DNA of 64,000 nucleotides from Brevundimonas fluminis (GCF_003934285.1 NZ_RQWJ01000002.1:186001-250000); one strand, 5' to 3'. Positions 25,876-36,314 are shown, counted from the stretch's first letter. The notes: generated from the letters alone by a model not told the origin. Translations and numbers: made by a program.

Positions 25876-26145
25876 ATGTCGATCACTCCCGAGCGCAAGG
25901 CTCAGGTCATCAACGACAACGCCCGCGGCGCGGGCGACACGGGCTCGGCCGAGGTCCAGGTCGCGATCCTGTCGGAACGCATCGCCAACCTGACCGAGCA
26001 CTTCAAAACCCACAAGAAGGACAACCACTCGCGTCGCGGCCTGCTCAAGATGGTCTCGCAGCGTCGTCGCCTTCTGGACCACCTCAGCAAGGTCGACCGC
26101 GAGCGCTACACGGCGCTGATCGGCAAGCTGAACCTGCGTCGCTGA
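25876..26145 (+). CDS. rpsO: 30S ribosomal protein S15
   Basis: The 89-residue protein is a canonical S15 ([75 protein letters not shown]). It binds the three-way junction of 16S rRNA early in 30S assembly. Strong AAGGAG site. A terminator candidate follows before pnp, a layout in which rpsO and pnp can be expressed separately. Confidence 0.98.
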   Translation: MSITPERKAQVINDNARGAGDTGSAEVQVAILSERIANLTEHFKTHKKDNHSRRGLLKMVSQRRRLLDHLSKVDRERYTALIGKLNLRR

Positions 26146-26173
26146 GGCGCGGGATCGCGAAGAGCTTCAACGG

Positions 26174-26199
26174 GGCGCGGGCCATGTCCGCGCCTCTTT
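26174..26199 (+). terminator. Terminator candidate after rpsO
   Basis: GGCGCGG and CCGCGCC form a 7-bp GC stem with a 7-nt loop, followed by TCTTT. The U tract is short, so partial read-through into pnp is plausible. The rest of the 231-bp rpsO-pnp gap holds several weak inverted repeats and an A-rich stretch before pnp, but no gene. Confidence 0.6.
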
Positions 26200-26376
26200 G
26201 TGCATGAAAAGACCGGCGCGCCGCCGGACGTACGGCGCATTTTCGACGGAGGGCCCGAGGGTCCTCGATCACCCGCCCGGCCTCATTCGGATGCCGGGTC
26301 CACTGGGACCGACGGACTGAACCCCTGACCGCCCGCCCCCGACGGCAATACGGCCGCGGGACGAGAGAAAAGAAAA

Positions 26377-28617
26377 ATGTTCGACATCAAACGCAAGACG
26401 ATCGACTGGGCCGGCCGCCCGCTGACCCTGGAGACGGGCCGCATCGCCCGCCAGGCCGACGGCGCCGTGCTGGCGACCTATGGCGAGACCATCGTTCTGG
26501 CCACCGTCGTCTACGGCCGCGCGCCGAAGCCGGGTCTGGATTTCTTCCCCCTGACCGTGAACTACCAGGAGAAGACCTTCGCGGCCGGCAAGATTCCGGG
26601 CGGCTACTTCAAGCGTGAAGGCCGTCCGACCGAGAAGGAGACGCTGGTCTCCCGCCTGATCGATCGTCCGATCCGCCCCCTTTTCGTCAAGGGCTTCAAG
26701 AACGAAACCCAGGTCGTCGTCACCGTGCTGCAGCACGACATGGAGAACGATCCGGACATCGTCGGTCTGGTCGCCGCCTCGGCCGCCCTGACGTTGTCGG
26801 GCGTGCCCTTCATGGGCCCGATCGGCGCCGCGCGGGTCGGCTACATCGACGGCGAGCTGGTGCTCAACCCGACGCTGGACCAGATGCCGACCTCCGACCT
26901 GGACCTGGTCGTCGCCGGCACCAACGACGCCCTGATGATGGTGGAATCCGAGGCGAAGGAACTGTCGGAAGAGACCTTCCTGGACGCCCTGATGTTCGCC
27001 CACCGCGGCATGCAGCCGGTCATCGAGGCCATCATCGAGCTGGCCGAGCACGCCGCCAAGGAGCCGTTCGACTTCCAGGCCGAGGATCACTCGGACGTCG
27101 TCGCCTCGATCAAGAAGCTGGTCGGCGAGGACATCAAGGCCGCCTACACCCACGCCGGCAAGTACGACCGTCGCTCGGGCGTCGACGCGGCGAAGAAGGC
27201 CGCCGCCGCCGCCCTGGTGAAGACCGACGAGAACCCGGACGGGGTCGACCCGGCCAAGTTCGGCGCGGCCTTCAAGGAGTGCGAGGCCGAGGTCCTGCGT
27301 CGCGACATCATCGAGAACGGCCATCGCGTCGACGGCCGCGCCCTGGACAAGGTCCGTCCGATCGTCTCGGAGGTCGGCGTCTTCCCGCGCACCCACGGCT
27401 CGGCCCTGTTCACCCGCGGTGAAACCCAGGCCATCGTGGTCGCCACGCTGGGCACCGGCGAGGACGAACAGTACGTCGACGCCCTGTCGGGGACGTACAA
27501 GGAGAAGTTCCTCCTGCACTACAACTTCCCCCCCTACTCGGTCGGCGAGACCGGCCGGATGGGCGGCGCGGGCCGTCGCGAGATCGGTCACGGCAAGCTG
27601 GCGTGGCGGGCGATCCGTCCGATGCTGCCGTCGTCGGAGGAGTTCCCCTACACGATCCGTCTGGTGTCCGAGATCACCGAGTCCAACGGCTCGTCCTCGA
27701 TGGCCACGGTCTGCGGCTCCTCGCTGGCGCTGATGGACGCGGGCGTGCCCCTGAAGAAGCCCGTCTCGGGCATCGCCATGGGCCTGATCCTGGAGCCGTC
27801 GGGCGAGTTCGCCATCCTGTCGGACATCCTGGGCGACGAGGATCACCTGGGCGACATGGACTTCAAGGTGGCCGGCACGCGTGACGGCATCACCTCGCTG
27901 CAGATGGACATCAAGGTCGCCGGCATCACCGAGGAGATCATGAAGAAGGCGATCGCCCAGGCTTCGGCCGGCCGCCTGCACATCCTCGACGAGATGGACA
28001 AGGCCATCGACGGCGCCCGCACCGAGCTGGGCGAGTTCGCGCCCAAGATCGAGCAGATCAAGATCCCGGTCGACAAGATCCGCGACGTGATCGGCACCGG
28101 CGGCAAGGTGATCCGCGAGATCGTCGAAAAGACCGGCGCCAAGGTCAACGTCGAGGACGACGGCACCATCAAGATCGCCGCCTCCGAGCAGGAGAAGATC
28201 GACGCCGCCCGCGACTGGATCAAGTCGATCACCTCGGAGCCCGAGGTCGGCACGATCTACACGGGCAAGGTCGTGAAGGTCGTCGACTTCGGCGCCTTCG
28301 TGAACTTCTTCGGCGCCAAGGACGGTCTGGTCCACGTGTCGCAGATGGCCCTGGAGCGCGTCGCCAACCCGGCCGACGTCGTCTCGGAAGGCCAGGAGGT
28401 CAAGGTCAAGTTCCTGGGCATGGACGACCGCGGCAAGACCAAGCTGTCGATGAAGGTCGTCGATCAGGAGACCGGCGAGGACCTCACGGACAAGATCAAC
28501 GCCGAGCGCGCCGAGCGCGGCGAGCCCCCGATGTCGGAAGACACCGGCGGCCGTCCCAAGCGTGAGGGCGGCGACCGTGACCGCGGCGGCGACCGCGGCC
28601 GTCGTCGTCGGGACTGA
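26377..28617 (+). CDS. pnp: Polyribonucleotide nucleotidyltransferase (PNPase)
   Basis: The 746-residue exoribonuclease has two RNase PH domains ([38 protein letters not shown]; later [22 protein letters not shown] and [16 protein letters not shown]). An alpha-helical linker separates them. The KH domain is [21 protein letters not shown], and the S1 domain is [33 protein letters not shown]. The tail is Asp/Arg/Gly-rich ([16 protein letters not shown]), as in Caulobacter PNPase, where the C-terminal end binds RNase E. It degrades RNA 3' to 5' using phosphate. A strong terminator follows. Confidence 0.97.
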   Translation: MFDIKRKTIDWAGRPLTLETGRIARQADGAVLATYGETIVLATVVYGRAPKPGLDFFPLTVNYQEKTFAAGKIPGGYFKREGRPTEKETLVSRLIDRPIRPLFVKGFKNETQVVVTVLQHDMENDPDIVGLVAASAALTLSGVPFMGPIGAARVGYIDGELVLNPTLDQMPTSDLDLVVAGTNDALMMVESEAKELSEETFLDALMFAHRGMQPVIEAIIELAEHAAKEPFDFQAEDHSDVVASIKKLVGEDIKAAYTHAGKYDRRSGVDAAKKAAAAALVKTDENPDGVDPAKFGAAFKECEAEVLRRDIIENGHRVDGRALDKVRPIVSEVGVFPRTHGSALFTRGETQAIVVATLGTGEDEQYVDALSGTYKEKFLLHYNFPPYSVGETGRMGGAGRREIGHGKLAWRAIRPMLPSSEEFPYTIRLVSEITESNGSSSMATVCGSSLALMDAGVPLKKPVSGIAMGLILEPSGEFAILSDILGDEDHLGDMDFKVAGTRDGITSLQMDIKVAGITEEIMKKAIAQASAGRLHILDEMDKAIDGARTELGEFAPKIEQIKIPVDKIRDVIGTGGKVIREIVEKTGAKVNVEDDGTIKIAASEQEKIDAARDWIKSITSEPEVGTIYTGKVVKVVDFGAFVNFFGAKDGLVHVSQMALERVANPADVVSEGQEVKVKFLGMDDRGKTKLSMKVVDQETGEDLTDKINAERAERGEPPMSEDTGGRPKREGGDRDRGGDRGRRRRD

Positions 28618-28645
28618 TCTCCCGGGTCATCGGTGAAATGAAGAG

Positions 28646-28675
28646 CCCCCGCCGGATCGCTCCGGCGGGGGTTTT
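28646..28675 (+). terminator. Strong intrinsic terminator after pnp
   Basis: CCCCCGCCGGA pairs perfectly with TCCGGCGGGGG (11 bp, loop TCGC), followed by TTTTGCTTT. It marks the end of the rimP-to-pnp transcription unit. Confidence 0.9.
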
Positions 28676-28723
28676 GCTTTCCTGCGCCCCGTCGCCCGGC
28701 GTGCGACGCCCCGCCGCTGGGAG

Positions 28724-30013
28724 CTAGAGCAGATCCACCGGCAGGATCTGGCTGCCCAGCAGCATCTCCATCGTGCCCCAGTGGTCCGGGCCCTGCGCCT
28801 CGACCCAGTCCTGCACCATGTCGCGGCCCAGGCTGTAGTTGATGATGTAGCTGCGATAGGCGTCGATGAAGCGGATGCGCCGCTCGGCCGAGGCGCGGCT
28901 GTGCAGGCCGTACTTCATCAGGTTCTGGATCGTCGTCTCGCGGTCGGCGCGGCCCGACAGCCAGTCGTCGGCGATGGTGTATTCCGCCCGGGCCAGCTCG
29001 CGCATGACCGACAGGATGCCCTCCTGCACGTCCACCCCGGCGGGGTTCAGCCCGGCCAGCGGATACAGGACCCGACGCTCCCACTCGCCGCGCGTGGCGC
29101 CGGGGAAGGCCAGGTCGATGCCATAGTTGGCGCTGCCCTCGGCGATCAGGCTCATCGGGCTGTAGAGCGGATAGACGCTCATCTCGACCCAGCCCTTCTC
29201 GCGGACGAAGGTCTTCTCCAGCAGCATGTTGTAGACGTGGTGGCCGGGATAGCCCTCGTGGCAGCCCAGATCGACCGCCCGCTCGATCGAGATCGGCTGG
29301 TCGACGTTGATCTGGATCAGGCTCTGCGAATTGCCCTGATACCAGTTGTAGCCGCTCCACGGCTTGTCGGTGACGAACTCCAGGGTGAAGGTCTCGTTTT
29401 CCGGCAGATCGATGTGCTGCTCGGTGCGCGCCTTGCACTCGTCGATGGCGGCGCGCATCACCGCCTCCTGTCTGTCGCGCGGCACGGCGGCGCCGACGCG
29501 GAAGGCGGCCAGCCGCTCGTTGATCGAGCCCTCGCCCGGCAGCAGGGCGTCCAGCCGCGCCAGCACCGGATCGAAGCTCGACAGCGGCCGCGTCTCCGGC
29601 CGCACGCCGAACAGGGCCTCGGCCTCGTCGGCGAAGCTGAACTTCTCGCCCTCGATCATGCGCAGGCGGGCGTGGGCGGCAGAAACGTGGGCCAGCAGAT
29701 AGGCCTTGCGGCGTCCCACCTCCGCCGGCGCCGAGGCGGGCACGTCGACCGCCTCCAGGCGCCGCGTCAGGTCCTCGGCACGCACCTTCAGTTCGGCCGG
29801 CGTCTCCTTTACGGCCTTCGCCTCGGCCTGCCACTCGGCCGGGCCGTAGTAGGCGTCCACGTAGCCTTCCTCGATCTCGCCCACGTCGAGGATCAGCCGG
29901 ACGTAGTCCTCGGCGATCGCGTTCAGGTCGTCGCCGACCGGGCTGACGGCGCCGGGCGCGGGCGCGCAGGAGGCCGCGATGAGGGCGAGGGTCGACAGGA
30001 TCAGCACGCGCAT
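28724..30013 (-). CDS. DUF885 family lipoprotein, putative zinc metallopeptidase
   Basis: The 429-residue product starts with a lipoprotein signal (MRVLILSTLALIAASC, Cys16). It carries the DUF885 core with CHEGYPGHHVYNMLLE, a gluzincin-like His-Glu...His pattern, and MSLIAEGSANYGIDLAFP with a downstream Glu. Other blocks are SYIINYSLGRDMV and ELARAEYTIADDWLSG. The family is widely annotated as uncharacterised and its fold resembles metallocarboxypeptidases; zinc peptidase activity is inference. The ATG at 30013 is preceded by GGAG and begins the signal peptide; an earlier in-frame Met adds a poor prefix. Confidence 0.88.
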   Translation of the reverse strand: MRVLILSTLALIAASCAPAPGAVSPVGDDLNAIAEDYVRLILDVGEIEEGYVDAYYGPAEWQAEAKAVKETPAELKVRAEDLTRRLEAVDVPASAPAEVGRRKAYLLAHVSAAHARLRMIEGEKFSFADEAEALFGVRPETRPLSSFDPVLARLDALLPGEGSINERLAAFRVGAAVPRDRQEAVMRAAIDECKARTEQHIDLPENETFTLEFVTDKPWSGYNWYQGNSQSLIQINVDQPISIERAVDLGCHEGYPGHHVYNMLLEKTFVREKGWVEMSVYPLYSPMSLIAEGSANYGIDLAFPGATRGEWERRVLYPLAGLNPAGVDVQEGILSVMRELARAEYTIADDWLSGRADRETTIQNLMKYGLHSRASAERRIRFIDAYRSYIINYSLGRDMVQDWVEAQGPDHWGTMEMLLGSQILPVDLL

Positions 30014-30122
30014 GGGGCACTCCGCGAAGACGTTTTCGGCCCGCACGCTAGAGCCGTATCGGGCCGGGGGGAAGCGCGCTTCCCTTCCGCTCCGGTTTCC
30101 CCTAGGAAGGCCGCCGGCCCAA

Positions 30123-30199
30123 GCACCCGTAGCTCAGCTGGATAGAGCGTTGCCCTCCGAAGGCAAAGGTCACACGTTCGAATCGTGTCGGGTGCGCCA
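30123..30199 (+). tRNA. tRNA-Arg(CCG)
   Basis: A complete cloverleaf of 77 nt: acceptor GCACCCG with CGGGTGC, D-arm GCTCAGCTGGATAGAGC, and anticodon arm TTGCC-CTCCGAA-GGCAA with anticodon CCG. The T-arm contains CGTTCGAATCG, and the 3' end carries G and an encoded CCA. Confidence 0.97.
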
Positions 30200-30219
30200 T
30201 TTTCCTCCGGAGGTCGGGG

Positions 30220-30465
30220 TCAGCGCGTGCGGCTGGAGGGCTCGCCGTTGATCTTGCAGACGAAGTCGCGTTCCGGGGCGCCCGAGACGCTGGCGCCGCT
30301 GGCGGTCAGGTCATTGGGCGTCAGGATGCCGCCTCGCGCGCGACAATCCTCGGTCAGGCGGTTCAGTTCGCTGGAATAGCTTTCGTTCATCCCGGAGCCG
30401 CCCGCGCAGGCCGCGACGGCGAAGAGGGCGGCGGCGGCGAGGCCGCGGAGGGCGAGGGCGGTCAT
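30220..30465 (-). CDS. Small lipoprotein of unknown function
   Basis: The 81-residue product has a lipoprotein signal ([23 protein letters not shown], Cys20) preceded by GGAGAG. A short mature part has two further Cys residues ([12 protein letters not shown] and [10 protein letters not shown]) that may be disulfide-linked. The C-RARGG pattern with a later C is seen in small exported proteins of Caulobacterales, but I cannot name a family. It is convergent with the tRNA-Arg, with a gap of 20 bp. Confidence 0.8.
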   Translation of the reverse strand: MTALALRGLAAAALFAVAACAGGSGMNESYSSELNRLTEDCRARGGILTPNDLTASGASVSGAPERDFVCKINGEPSSRTR

Positions 30466-30616
30466 GTGCGTCTCTCCATGTCTGTTTCGAGGAAACGGGA
30501 TCGAAGCCTGGCCGTTCCTTTGACGCCGAGCGTGCGCCCCCTTCGCCCGCCCGGCAAGTCCGCTTGACCGACCGGCCGCATGCTCTAGGCAGGTCCGACT
30601 GAATCGAGGAGCGACC

Positions 30617-31843
30617 ATGAAGGTTCTGGTTCTGGGCGGCGACGGCTTCTGCGGCTGGCCCACGGCGCTGCACCTGTCGGCGCGCGGATGGGACGTCGCC
30701 ATCGTCGACAACCTGAGCCGGCGCGCCATCGACCAGGAACTGGAGGTCCAGTCCCTGACCCCGATCCGCCCGATCCTCGACCGGATCGCCGCCTGGAAGG
30801 AAATCTCCGGCCGCGAGATCGGCTTCGTCGACCTCACGGTCGGCAAGGACTTCGACGGTCTGGTGGCCCTGATCCGCGACTGGGCGCCCGACAGCGTCGT
30901 GCATTTCGCCGAGCAGCGGGCCGCGCCCTATTCGATGAAGTCGGCGCGGCACAAGCTCTACACCGTCGACAACAACCTGAACGCCACCAATCACCTGCTG
31001 GCCGCCATCGTCGAGAGCGGCCGCGACGTGCATCTCGCGCACCTGGGCACCATGGGCGTCTACGGCTACACCACCGCCGGCCTGCGCATCCCGGAGGGCT
31101 ATCTGACCGTCACGGTCGACACCGACTTCGGCCCGACCCAGCAGGAGATCCTGTTCCCGCCGAACCCGGGCAGCATCTATCACATGACCAAGACGCAGGA
31201 CGCCCTGCTGTTCCAGTTCTACGCCAAGAACGACGGACTGCGGATCACCGACCTGCACCAGGGCATCGTCTGGGGCACCCAGACGGAAGAGACGCGCCGG
31301 GACGAACGGCTGATCAACCGCTTCGACTACGACGGCGACTACGGCACCGTGTTGAACCGGTTCCTGATGCAGGCGGCGGTGGGGCATCCGCTGACCGTGC
31401 ACGGGTCGGGCGGTCAGACCCGGGCCTTCATCCACATCCAGGACACGGTGCGGTGCGTCGAACTGGCGCTGAACAATCCGCCGAAGGCGGGCGACCGCGT
31501 GAAGATCCTGAACCAGATGACCGAGAGCCGTCGCGTCCGGGATCTGGCCGCCATGATCGCGCAGATGACCGGCGCCGAGGTGCACAACGTCGCCAATCCG
31601 CGGCAGGAGGCCGACGAGAACGAGCTGGTCGTGGCCAACGACCAGTTCCGCGACCTGGGTCTGAAGCCGATCACCCTGGCCCAGGGCCTGATGGACGAGG
31701 TCACGGACGTGGCGCGCCGCTGGGCCGACCGGGTCGACATGACCAAGATCCCCTGCGTCTCGGCGTGGAACGCCAAACGCGAGCTGGCCCTCGCCGAGGG
31801 CAAGGCGCCGGTTCCGCCCGCGCGCGCCGTCCGCCGCGCCTGA
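30617..31843 (+). CDS. sqdB: UDP-sulfoquinovose synthase (SQD1/SqdB)
   Basis: The 408-residue protein is an extended SDR enzyme with Rossmann motif GGDGFCGWPTALHL and the SQD1-specific blocks IVDNLSRRAIDQELEVQSLTPI, SVVHFAEQRAAPYSM, LAHLGTMGVYG and GSIYHMTKTQDALL (YxxxK). RITDLHQGIVWGTQTEET, RFDYDGDYGTVLNRFLMQAAVGHPLTVHGSGGQTRAFIHIQDT and NQMTESRRV also match. SQD1 converts UDP-glucose and sulfite to UDP-sulfoquinovose, precursor of the sulfolipid SQDG. Brevundimonas is known to contain SQDG. GAGGAG precedes the ATG. The sulfoquinovosyltransferase is not in this window. Confidence 0.93.
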   Translation: MKVLVLGGDGFCGWPTALHLSARGWDVAIVDNLSRRAIDQELEVQSLTPIRPILDRIAAWKEISGREIGFVDLTVGKDFDGLVALIRDWAPDSVVHFAEQRAAPYSMKSARHKLYTVDNNLNATNHLLAAIVESGRDVHLAHLGTMGVYGYTTAGLRIPEGYLTVTVDTDFGPTQQEILFPPNPGSIYHMTKTQDALLFQFYAKNDGLRITDLHQGIVWGTQTEETRRDERLINRFDYDGDYGTVLNRFLMQAAVGHPLTVHGSGGQTRAFIHIQDTVRCVELALNNPPKAGDRVKILNQMTESRRVRDLAAMIAQMTGAEVHNVANPRQEADENELVVANDQFRDLGLKPITLAQGLMDEVTDVARRWADRVDMTKIPCVSAWNAKRELALAEGKAPVPPARAVRRA

Positions 31844-32724
31844 TGGCGACAGGAGAGCCGACGCGCCTGCTGGTGTTCGGCGGCGGACGGCTGGGCCGGG
31901 CGACGGCCCGGCTGGTCCGCGCGGCCGGCGGGACGGCCGCGGCCACCTCGCGCGAGCCCGACCGCCGCGCGGCGCTGGAGGCGGAAGGGATCGACGCCGT
32001 GGACCCGGCCGCCCCCGAGGCGCTGGCGCGGGCCGTCGCGAATTGCTCTGCCCTGCTGGTCACCGCCCCGCCGGACGTCGACGGCTGTCCGGGCCTGCGG
32101 GCGCTGGAGCCGTGTCTGGGCGGCGACGTCTGGCCCGACTGGATCGGCTATGTCTCGTCCACGGCCGTCTATGGCGACCGCGACGGCGGCTGGGCCTTCG
32201 AGGACGACCCCCTGCACGCGGCCACGCTGGAAGGGGCCCGCCGGGTGCGGGCCGAACGGGCCTGGCTGGAGATCGCCCAGGGGCTGGGCCTGACCGTGCA
32301 GATCTTCCGCCTGCCGGCCCTTTACGGTCCCGGCCGCTCGCCGTTCGACCGGCTGCGCGCCGGCACGGCCCGGCGCGTGCGCAAGCCCGGTCAGGTCTTC
32401 AACCGCATTCACGAGGAGGACGCCGCGCGGGGCTTCCTGGCCTCCATGGCGCGGCCGCGGCCCGGCGGCGTCTACACCCTGTGCGACGACGAACCGTCGC
32501 CGGCCGACGAGGTCGTCGACTGGGCCGCCGCCCGTCTCGGCCTGCCGCCGCCGCCCGAGGTCGACTGGACCGATCCCGAGGTGTCCGACGAGATGCGCCG
32601 CTTCTACCGCGACTCCAAACGTCTCTCGAACGCCCGCGCCAAGGCCGAGCTGGGCTGGCGCCCGCTGTATCCCGGCTACCGGGAAGGGCTGGAGGCGGTG
32701 CTGAGCGCCGAATCCCGCGCATAG
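31843..32724 (+). CDS. NAD-dependent epimerase/dehydratase-like SDR protein
   Basis: The 293-residue protein starts at an ATG overlapping the sqdB stop (TGATG), so it is probably translationally coupled. It has an atypical Rossmann motif (LLVFGGGRLGRATARLV), YVSSTAVYGDRDG in place of the usual SSxxxYG, FRLPALYGPGRSPFDRLRAG, NRIHEEDAARGFLASM and the end RLSNARAKAELGWRPLYPGYREGLEAVL. This resembles YeeZ-like atypical SDR proteins. The substrate is unknown; coupling to sqdB suggests nucleotide-sugar or lipid head-group metabolism, but this is only context. Confidence 0.85.
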   Translation: MATGEPTRLLVFGGGRLGRATARLVRAAGGTAAATSREPDRRAALEAEGIDAVDPAAPEALARAVANCSALLVTAPPDVDGCPGLRALEPCLGGDVWPDWIGYVSSTAVYGDRDGGWAFEDDPLHAATLEGARRVRAERAWLEIAQGLGLTVQIFRLPALYGPGRSPFDRLRAGTARRVRKPGQVFNRIHEEDAARGFLASMARPRPGGVYTLCDDEPSPADEVVDWAAARLGLPPPPEVDWTDPEVSDEMRRFYRDSKRLSNARAKAELGWRPLYPGYREGLEAVLSAESRA

Positions 32725-32730
32725 CGCGGC

Positions 32731-32771
32731 GCCCTTCAAGCAGCGAGCGCCCGCGGCGCGAGCGGTAGGGC
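32731..32771 (-). repeat. Dispersed palindrome, copy B
   Basis: Reverse-oriented copy with inner hairpin GCGCC-gcg-GGCGC and outer GCCC/GGGC. It starts 7 nt after the SDR gene stop. The inner stem differs from copies C and E on both arms, preserving pairing. Confidence 0.85.
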
Positions 32772-32775
32772 CAAC

Positions 32776-33387
32776 CTAAAAAGGCAGCAGGTTCCGCTGA
32801 CGGCTGTAGGCCATGGTGCCGACGTTGGCGCCCAGACGCAGGCCGACGCCAGTGCGGATGGGGGCCAGGATGATGCCGTCGGCCTGCTGGTAGTTCACGC
32901 CCAGACCGCCGACCAGATAGGCCGAGCCCTCGACGCCGGGATAGCGACGGTAGATCATGTCCGGATAGTACAGGCCGTAGACCAAGGTGAAGACGCGGCT
33001 GGCGTTTCCGCCCACGTCCCAGCCGATCGAGATGCCCTGCCAGAACACCTCCTGGCTGGCCGAGAGGTCCTTCATGTGCAGGGCGCCGCGGCCGTAGCGC
33101 GCGCCGACCCCGAAGGCGCCCGCGCCCTCCTCGCCGGCGATGTAGGCCGTCGGGCTGTCGCCCTGGTCGGCGAAGATGCGCTCGATGGCGCCGCCGATGG
33201 CTTCGGCCGCGATTCCGAGTTCGCGCGATCCCGCCGCGATCAGCTCTTCGGAGGTGTAGGCCGGGGCCTGACGGTCGCGGTCGATCGGATAGTTGGTCGT
33301 CGGCGCCGCGTTCGGCGTGGCGCAGGCGGCCAGCCCGGAGGTGGCGCCCAGGGCGAGGCCCGACTGGATCAGGTGACGACGATGCAT
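32776..33387 (-). CDS. DUF1134 envelope protein, EipA-like
   Basis: The 203-residue product has an N-terminus combining RRH with a hydrophobic stretch and LAAC (MHRRHLIQSGLALGATSGLAAC), so it may be a lipoprotein. It then shows the DUF1134 core AYIAGEEGAGAFGVGARYGRGALHMKD, VFWQGISIGWDVGGNASRVFTLVYGL, MIYRRYPGVEGSAYLVGGLGVNY and APIRTGVGLRLGANVG. Brucella EipA of this family is a periplasmic beta-barrel needed for envelope integrity and is CtrA-controlled. One GTTAAC lies upstream at 33465-33470, too little to call a CtrA site. The end falls 5 bp from palindrome copy B. Confidence 0.9.
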   Translation of the reverse strand: MHRRHLIQSGLALGATSGLAACATPNAAPTTNYPIDRDRQAPAYTSEELIAAGSRELGIAAEAIGGAIERIFADQGDSPTAYIAGEEGAGAFGVGARYGRGALHMKDLSASQEVFWQGISIGWDVGGNASRVFTLVYGLYYPDMIYRRYPGVEGSAYLVGGLGVNYQQADGIILAPIRTGVGLRLGANVGTMAYSRQRNLLPF

Positions 33388-33454
33388 GGCGAAGCGGGCC
33401 CCGTTCGGCGAATTCAGCGACGGCGCAGCCTCGCCGTCCAATGCGTCAGCCTTG

Positions 33455-33485
33455 CGGCGGCAAAGTTAACGGAAACTTGCCGCCG
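33455..33485 (-). other. Stem-loop just after pheT
   Basis: CGGCGGCAAAGTT and AACTTGCCGCCG form a 12-bp stem with one bulged A and a 6-nt loop, 8 nt past the pheT stop on the minus strand. There is no T tract, so it may be a processing or stability hairpin rather than an intrinsic terminator. Confidence 0.6.
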
Positions 33486-33492
33486 ACGGGCT

Positions 33493-35901
33493 TCAGCCCC
33501 TGAGCGTCGCGCCCAGCCTGGCCGCCGCCGCCGTCACCTTGCCGGTCAGCGCCTCGATGTCCGCGTCCGACAGGGTCGCCTCGCGCGGCTGAAGCACCAC
33601 CTCCAGGGCGATCGAGGCCTTTCCGTCCGGCACGCCGGCGCCGCGATAGACGTCGAACACGCGCACCTCGGCGATCAGCGCCTTGTCCGCGCCGGCCACG
33701 GCCCGCACCAGATCGCCGGCCGCCACGCCGTCGTCGACCACGAAGGCGAAATCGCGGGTCAGGGGCATGAGCACGGGCAGATCGGCCGACCCGCGCGACT
33801 TCGACTTCTGCCCGCGCGGCTCCGGCAGGGCGTCCAGCACGATCTCGAAGCCGTACAGCGGGCCGTCGGCGTCCAGCGCCTTCAGCACGCGCGGATGCAG
33901 CTGACCGAACTCGGCGACGATCGTCTTCGGCCCCAGCTGCAGCCGCGCCGAGCGGCCGGGGTGCCACCAGTCGCGGTTCTGGCCCTGCGCCAGCTGCAAC
34001 GAGGCGACGGGCGCGCCCATCCGGTCCAGCACGGCCGTCAGGTCCCCCTTGACCGCGAACAGGGCGTCCTCGCCCTTGCCGGACCAGTGCCGCGCGGCGC
34101 GGTCGGACATGACCCCGGCCAGAACGGTGCGCTGGTCGGTCGGTCCGTCGCCCAGGTAGATCGGGCCGATCTCGAACAGGGCGACGTCGGCATGGCCGCG
34201 CGCGGCGTTGCGCGCCGCCGCCTGGATCAGGTTCGGCAGGACCGAGGGCCGCATGCAGTCCAGATCGGCGGCGATCGGGTTCTCCAGCAGCAGCCGGTCG
34301 TCGCCGCCGCCGAACAGTCGCGCCGTGTCCTGCTTCAGGAAGGACCAGGTCACCGCCTCGAACCAGCCCAGGGCCGCCATGGCCCGACGGGCCGTGCGGA
34401 TCCGCGCCTGACGCGGGCTCAGCACGCCGCGCGGCGGCGCCCCGAGGTCGGGCAGGGGCGTGGACGGCAGGGAGTCGTAGCCGACGATGCGGGCGACTTC
34501 CTCGACGAGATCGGCCGGGCCTTCCACGTCGCGTCGCCACGTAGGCGGCGTGACCGACCACGGCGAGCCGCGGGCGACGCCGAAGCCCAGGTCGGTCAGG
34601 ATCTCGGCGATCCTGTCCTCCCCGACCTCCAGCCCCGTCAGGGCCGCGACACGCGCAGGGTCGAAGGCGAAGGGGAGGGGCGCGGCGGGGGCTTGACCGG
34701 ACAGGGTCGTCGCCGACGCCTCGCCGCCGCACAGGTCGAGGATCAGCCGCGTCGCCAGCTCGACGCCCGGCACGAGCGAGGCCGTGTCCACGCCGCGGGC
34801 GAAGCGGTACTGGGCGTCCGACGCGATCGACAGGTCGCGACCGGTCTGCGCCGTCGCCAGAGGGTCGAACCAGGCGCTCTCCAGAAAGACGTCCGTGGTG
34901 GCGTCGTCGCACCCGGTGCTCTCGCCGCCCATGACGCCGCCCAGACCGATGGGGCGCTCGCCCGCCGCGTCCGAGATGACGCAATGATGGGGGCCGACCG
35001 CATAGGTCTTGCCGTCCAGGGCGATCAGATGTTCCGGCTCGCCCGTGTCGCGGGCGACCTGACCGCCGCGAACCACGATCTCCGACCCGACCAGCTTGGC
35101 CATGTCATAGACGTGCAGCGGTCGCGCGCGGTCGTAGGAGATCAGGTTGGTGACGTCGACCAGACGGTTGATCGAGCGCAGGCCGATCGCCGTCAGTCGC
35201 CGCTTCAACCACTCCGGAGAGGGCCCGTTGGTCACGCCGCGGATGACGCGTCCGGCGAAGGCGGGGCACAGCTGCGGCGCGTCCAGCCGCACCGTCACCG
35301 GATTGTCGAAGGTCCCGGGGACCGGAACGATCTCCGGCGTCTTCAACGTGCCCAGTCCGGCGGCGGCCAGATCGCGGGCGATCCCGGCCACGCCCAGCCA
35401 GTCCGGGCGGTTGGGCGTCACCTCGAAATCGATGACCGGTTCCGCGCCGAAGACGCCGGCGGCCGGTTCGCCGACGCGGACGTCGTCGGCCAGTTCCAGG
35501 ATGCCGTCGCTCTCGTCGGCCAGTTCCAGCTCGGCGGCGGAGCACAGCATGCCGTGCGAGACCACGCCCCGGACGGGCTTCTCGACCAGGGTCACGCCCA
35601 GGCCGGGCACGAAGGCGCCGATCGGCGCATAGATGGTCGTCAGGCCCGCGCGCGCGTTGGGCGCGCCGCAGACGATCTCCTTCATGCCGTCGACGGTCTC
35701 GACCTGACAGACCTGCAGCCGGTCGGCCTGGGGGTGGCGTTCGGCCGAGACGATGCGCGCGGCCGTGAACGGCGCCAGCGCCGCGATCGGGTCATGGACC
35801 TCCTCGACCTCAAGACCCGCGCGCGTCATGGCCTCCGCCACGGTGGCGACGTCGGCGTCCGTGTCGAGATGGTCCTTCAACCAGGACAGGGTGAATTTCA
35901 C
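33493..35901 (-). CDS. pheT: Phenylalanyl-tRNA synthetase beta subunit
   Basis: The 802-residue subunit contains the N-terminal B1 core ([18 protein letters not shown]), an EMAP/tRNA-binding domain ([25 protein letters not shown]), B3/B4 ([16 protein letters not shown] and the editing region), B5 and the catalytic-like domain. It ends in a ferredoxin-fold anticodon-binding domain ([26 protein letters not shown]...[13 protein letters not shown]). With PheS it forms the alpha2beta2 enzyme that charges tRNA-Phe. The GTG start at 35901 overlaps the stop of the upstream small gene (GTGA). Two small paralogous genes separate it from pheS. Confidence 0.97.
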   Translation of the reverse strand: MKFTLSWLKDHLDTDADVATVAEAMTRAGLEVEEVHDPIAALAPFTAARIVSAERHPQADRLQVCQVETVDGMKEIVCGAPNARAGLTTIYAPIGAFVPGLGVTLVEKPVRGVVSHGMLCSAAELELADESDGILELADDVRVGEPAAGVFGAEPVIDFEVTPNRPDWLGVAGIARDLAAAGLGTLKTPEIVPVPGTFDNPVTVRLDAPQLCPAFAGRVIRGVTNGPSPEWLKRRLTAIGLRSINRLVDVTNLISYDRARPLHVYDMAKLVGSEIVVRGGQVARDTGEPEHLIALDGKTYAVGPHHCVISDAAGERPIGLGGVMGGESTGCDDATTDVFLESAWFDPLATAQTGRDLSIASDAQYRFARGVDTASLVPGVELATRLILDLCGGEASATTLSGQAPAAPLPFAFDPARVAALTGLEVGEDRIAEILTDLGFGVARGSPWSVTPPTWRRDVEGPADLVEEVARIVGYDSLPSTPLPDLGAPPRGVLSPRQARIRTARRAMAALGWFEAVTWSFLKQDTARLFGGGDDRLLLENPIAADLDCMRPSVLPNLIQAAARNAARGHADVALFEIGPIYLGDGPTDQRTVLAGVMSDRAARHWSGKGEDALFAVKGDLTAVLDRMGAPVASLQLAQGQNRDWWHPGRSARLQLGPKTIVAEFGQLHPRVLKALDADGPLYGFEIVLDALPEPRGQKSKSRGSADLPVLMPLTRDFAFVVDDGVAAGDLVRAVAGADKALIAEVRVFDVYRGAGVPDGKASIALEVVLQPREATLSDADIEALTGKVTAAAARLGATLRG

Positions 35902-36314
35902 GCCTGCGGCTCCGTCTGCGACAGCGACTGCACGCCGCGCAGGTCTTCCAGCAGTTCGTCGGAACCGGTGAAGCCGACCTGAACGAATCGGCAGCGCACG
36001 AACTTGCAGTCAGCCACGCCGACCACGCCGGCCAGCTTCTGGCCCTGCGGCTTGTAGAGCAGGTTGTTCATGTCGCTGGTCGTGCCCATGGCGCAGCCGT
36101 CGAACGTCGTGCCCGTCATCACCGCCATGACCGCCGGCCCCTCGATGACGCAGTCCGTGAAGGTCTTGCCCCTGATCGCCATCTCGCCGGCGTTCCAGTG
36201 GTGCACCGCCAGCAGGGGCAGCCAGACGGCCTCCTTCTCGAAGGCGGTGCGGGCCACCAGTTCGCGGCCGTAGGCCTCGTCCGGGGAGAAGGCGGCCTGG
36301 GTCTTGTCGGTCAT
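35898..36314 (-). CDS. Beta-helix-like protein nested between pheS and pheT (paralog 2)
   Basis: The 138-residue protein has no signal peptide and contains [43 protein letters not shown] and [24 protein letters not shown]. The spacing of F/C-x-x-C/F residues is reminiscent of right-handed beta-helix or pentapeptide-like repeats. It is clearly paralogous to the gene at 36338-36736: [19 protein letters not shown] matches [19 protein letters not shown] here, and FTGNETLL matches FTGSDELL. It overlaps the pheT start by 4 bp, so it is translationally coupled to an essential gene. Function unknown. Confidence 0.82.
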   Translation of the reverse strand: MTDKTQAAFSPDEAYGRELVARTAFEKEAVWLPLLAVHHWNAGEMAIRGKTFTDCVIEGPAVMAVMTGTTFDGCAMGTTSDMNNLLYKPQGQKLAGVVGVADCKFVRCRFVQVGFTGSDELLEDLRGVQSLSQTEPQA

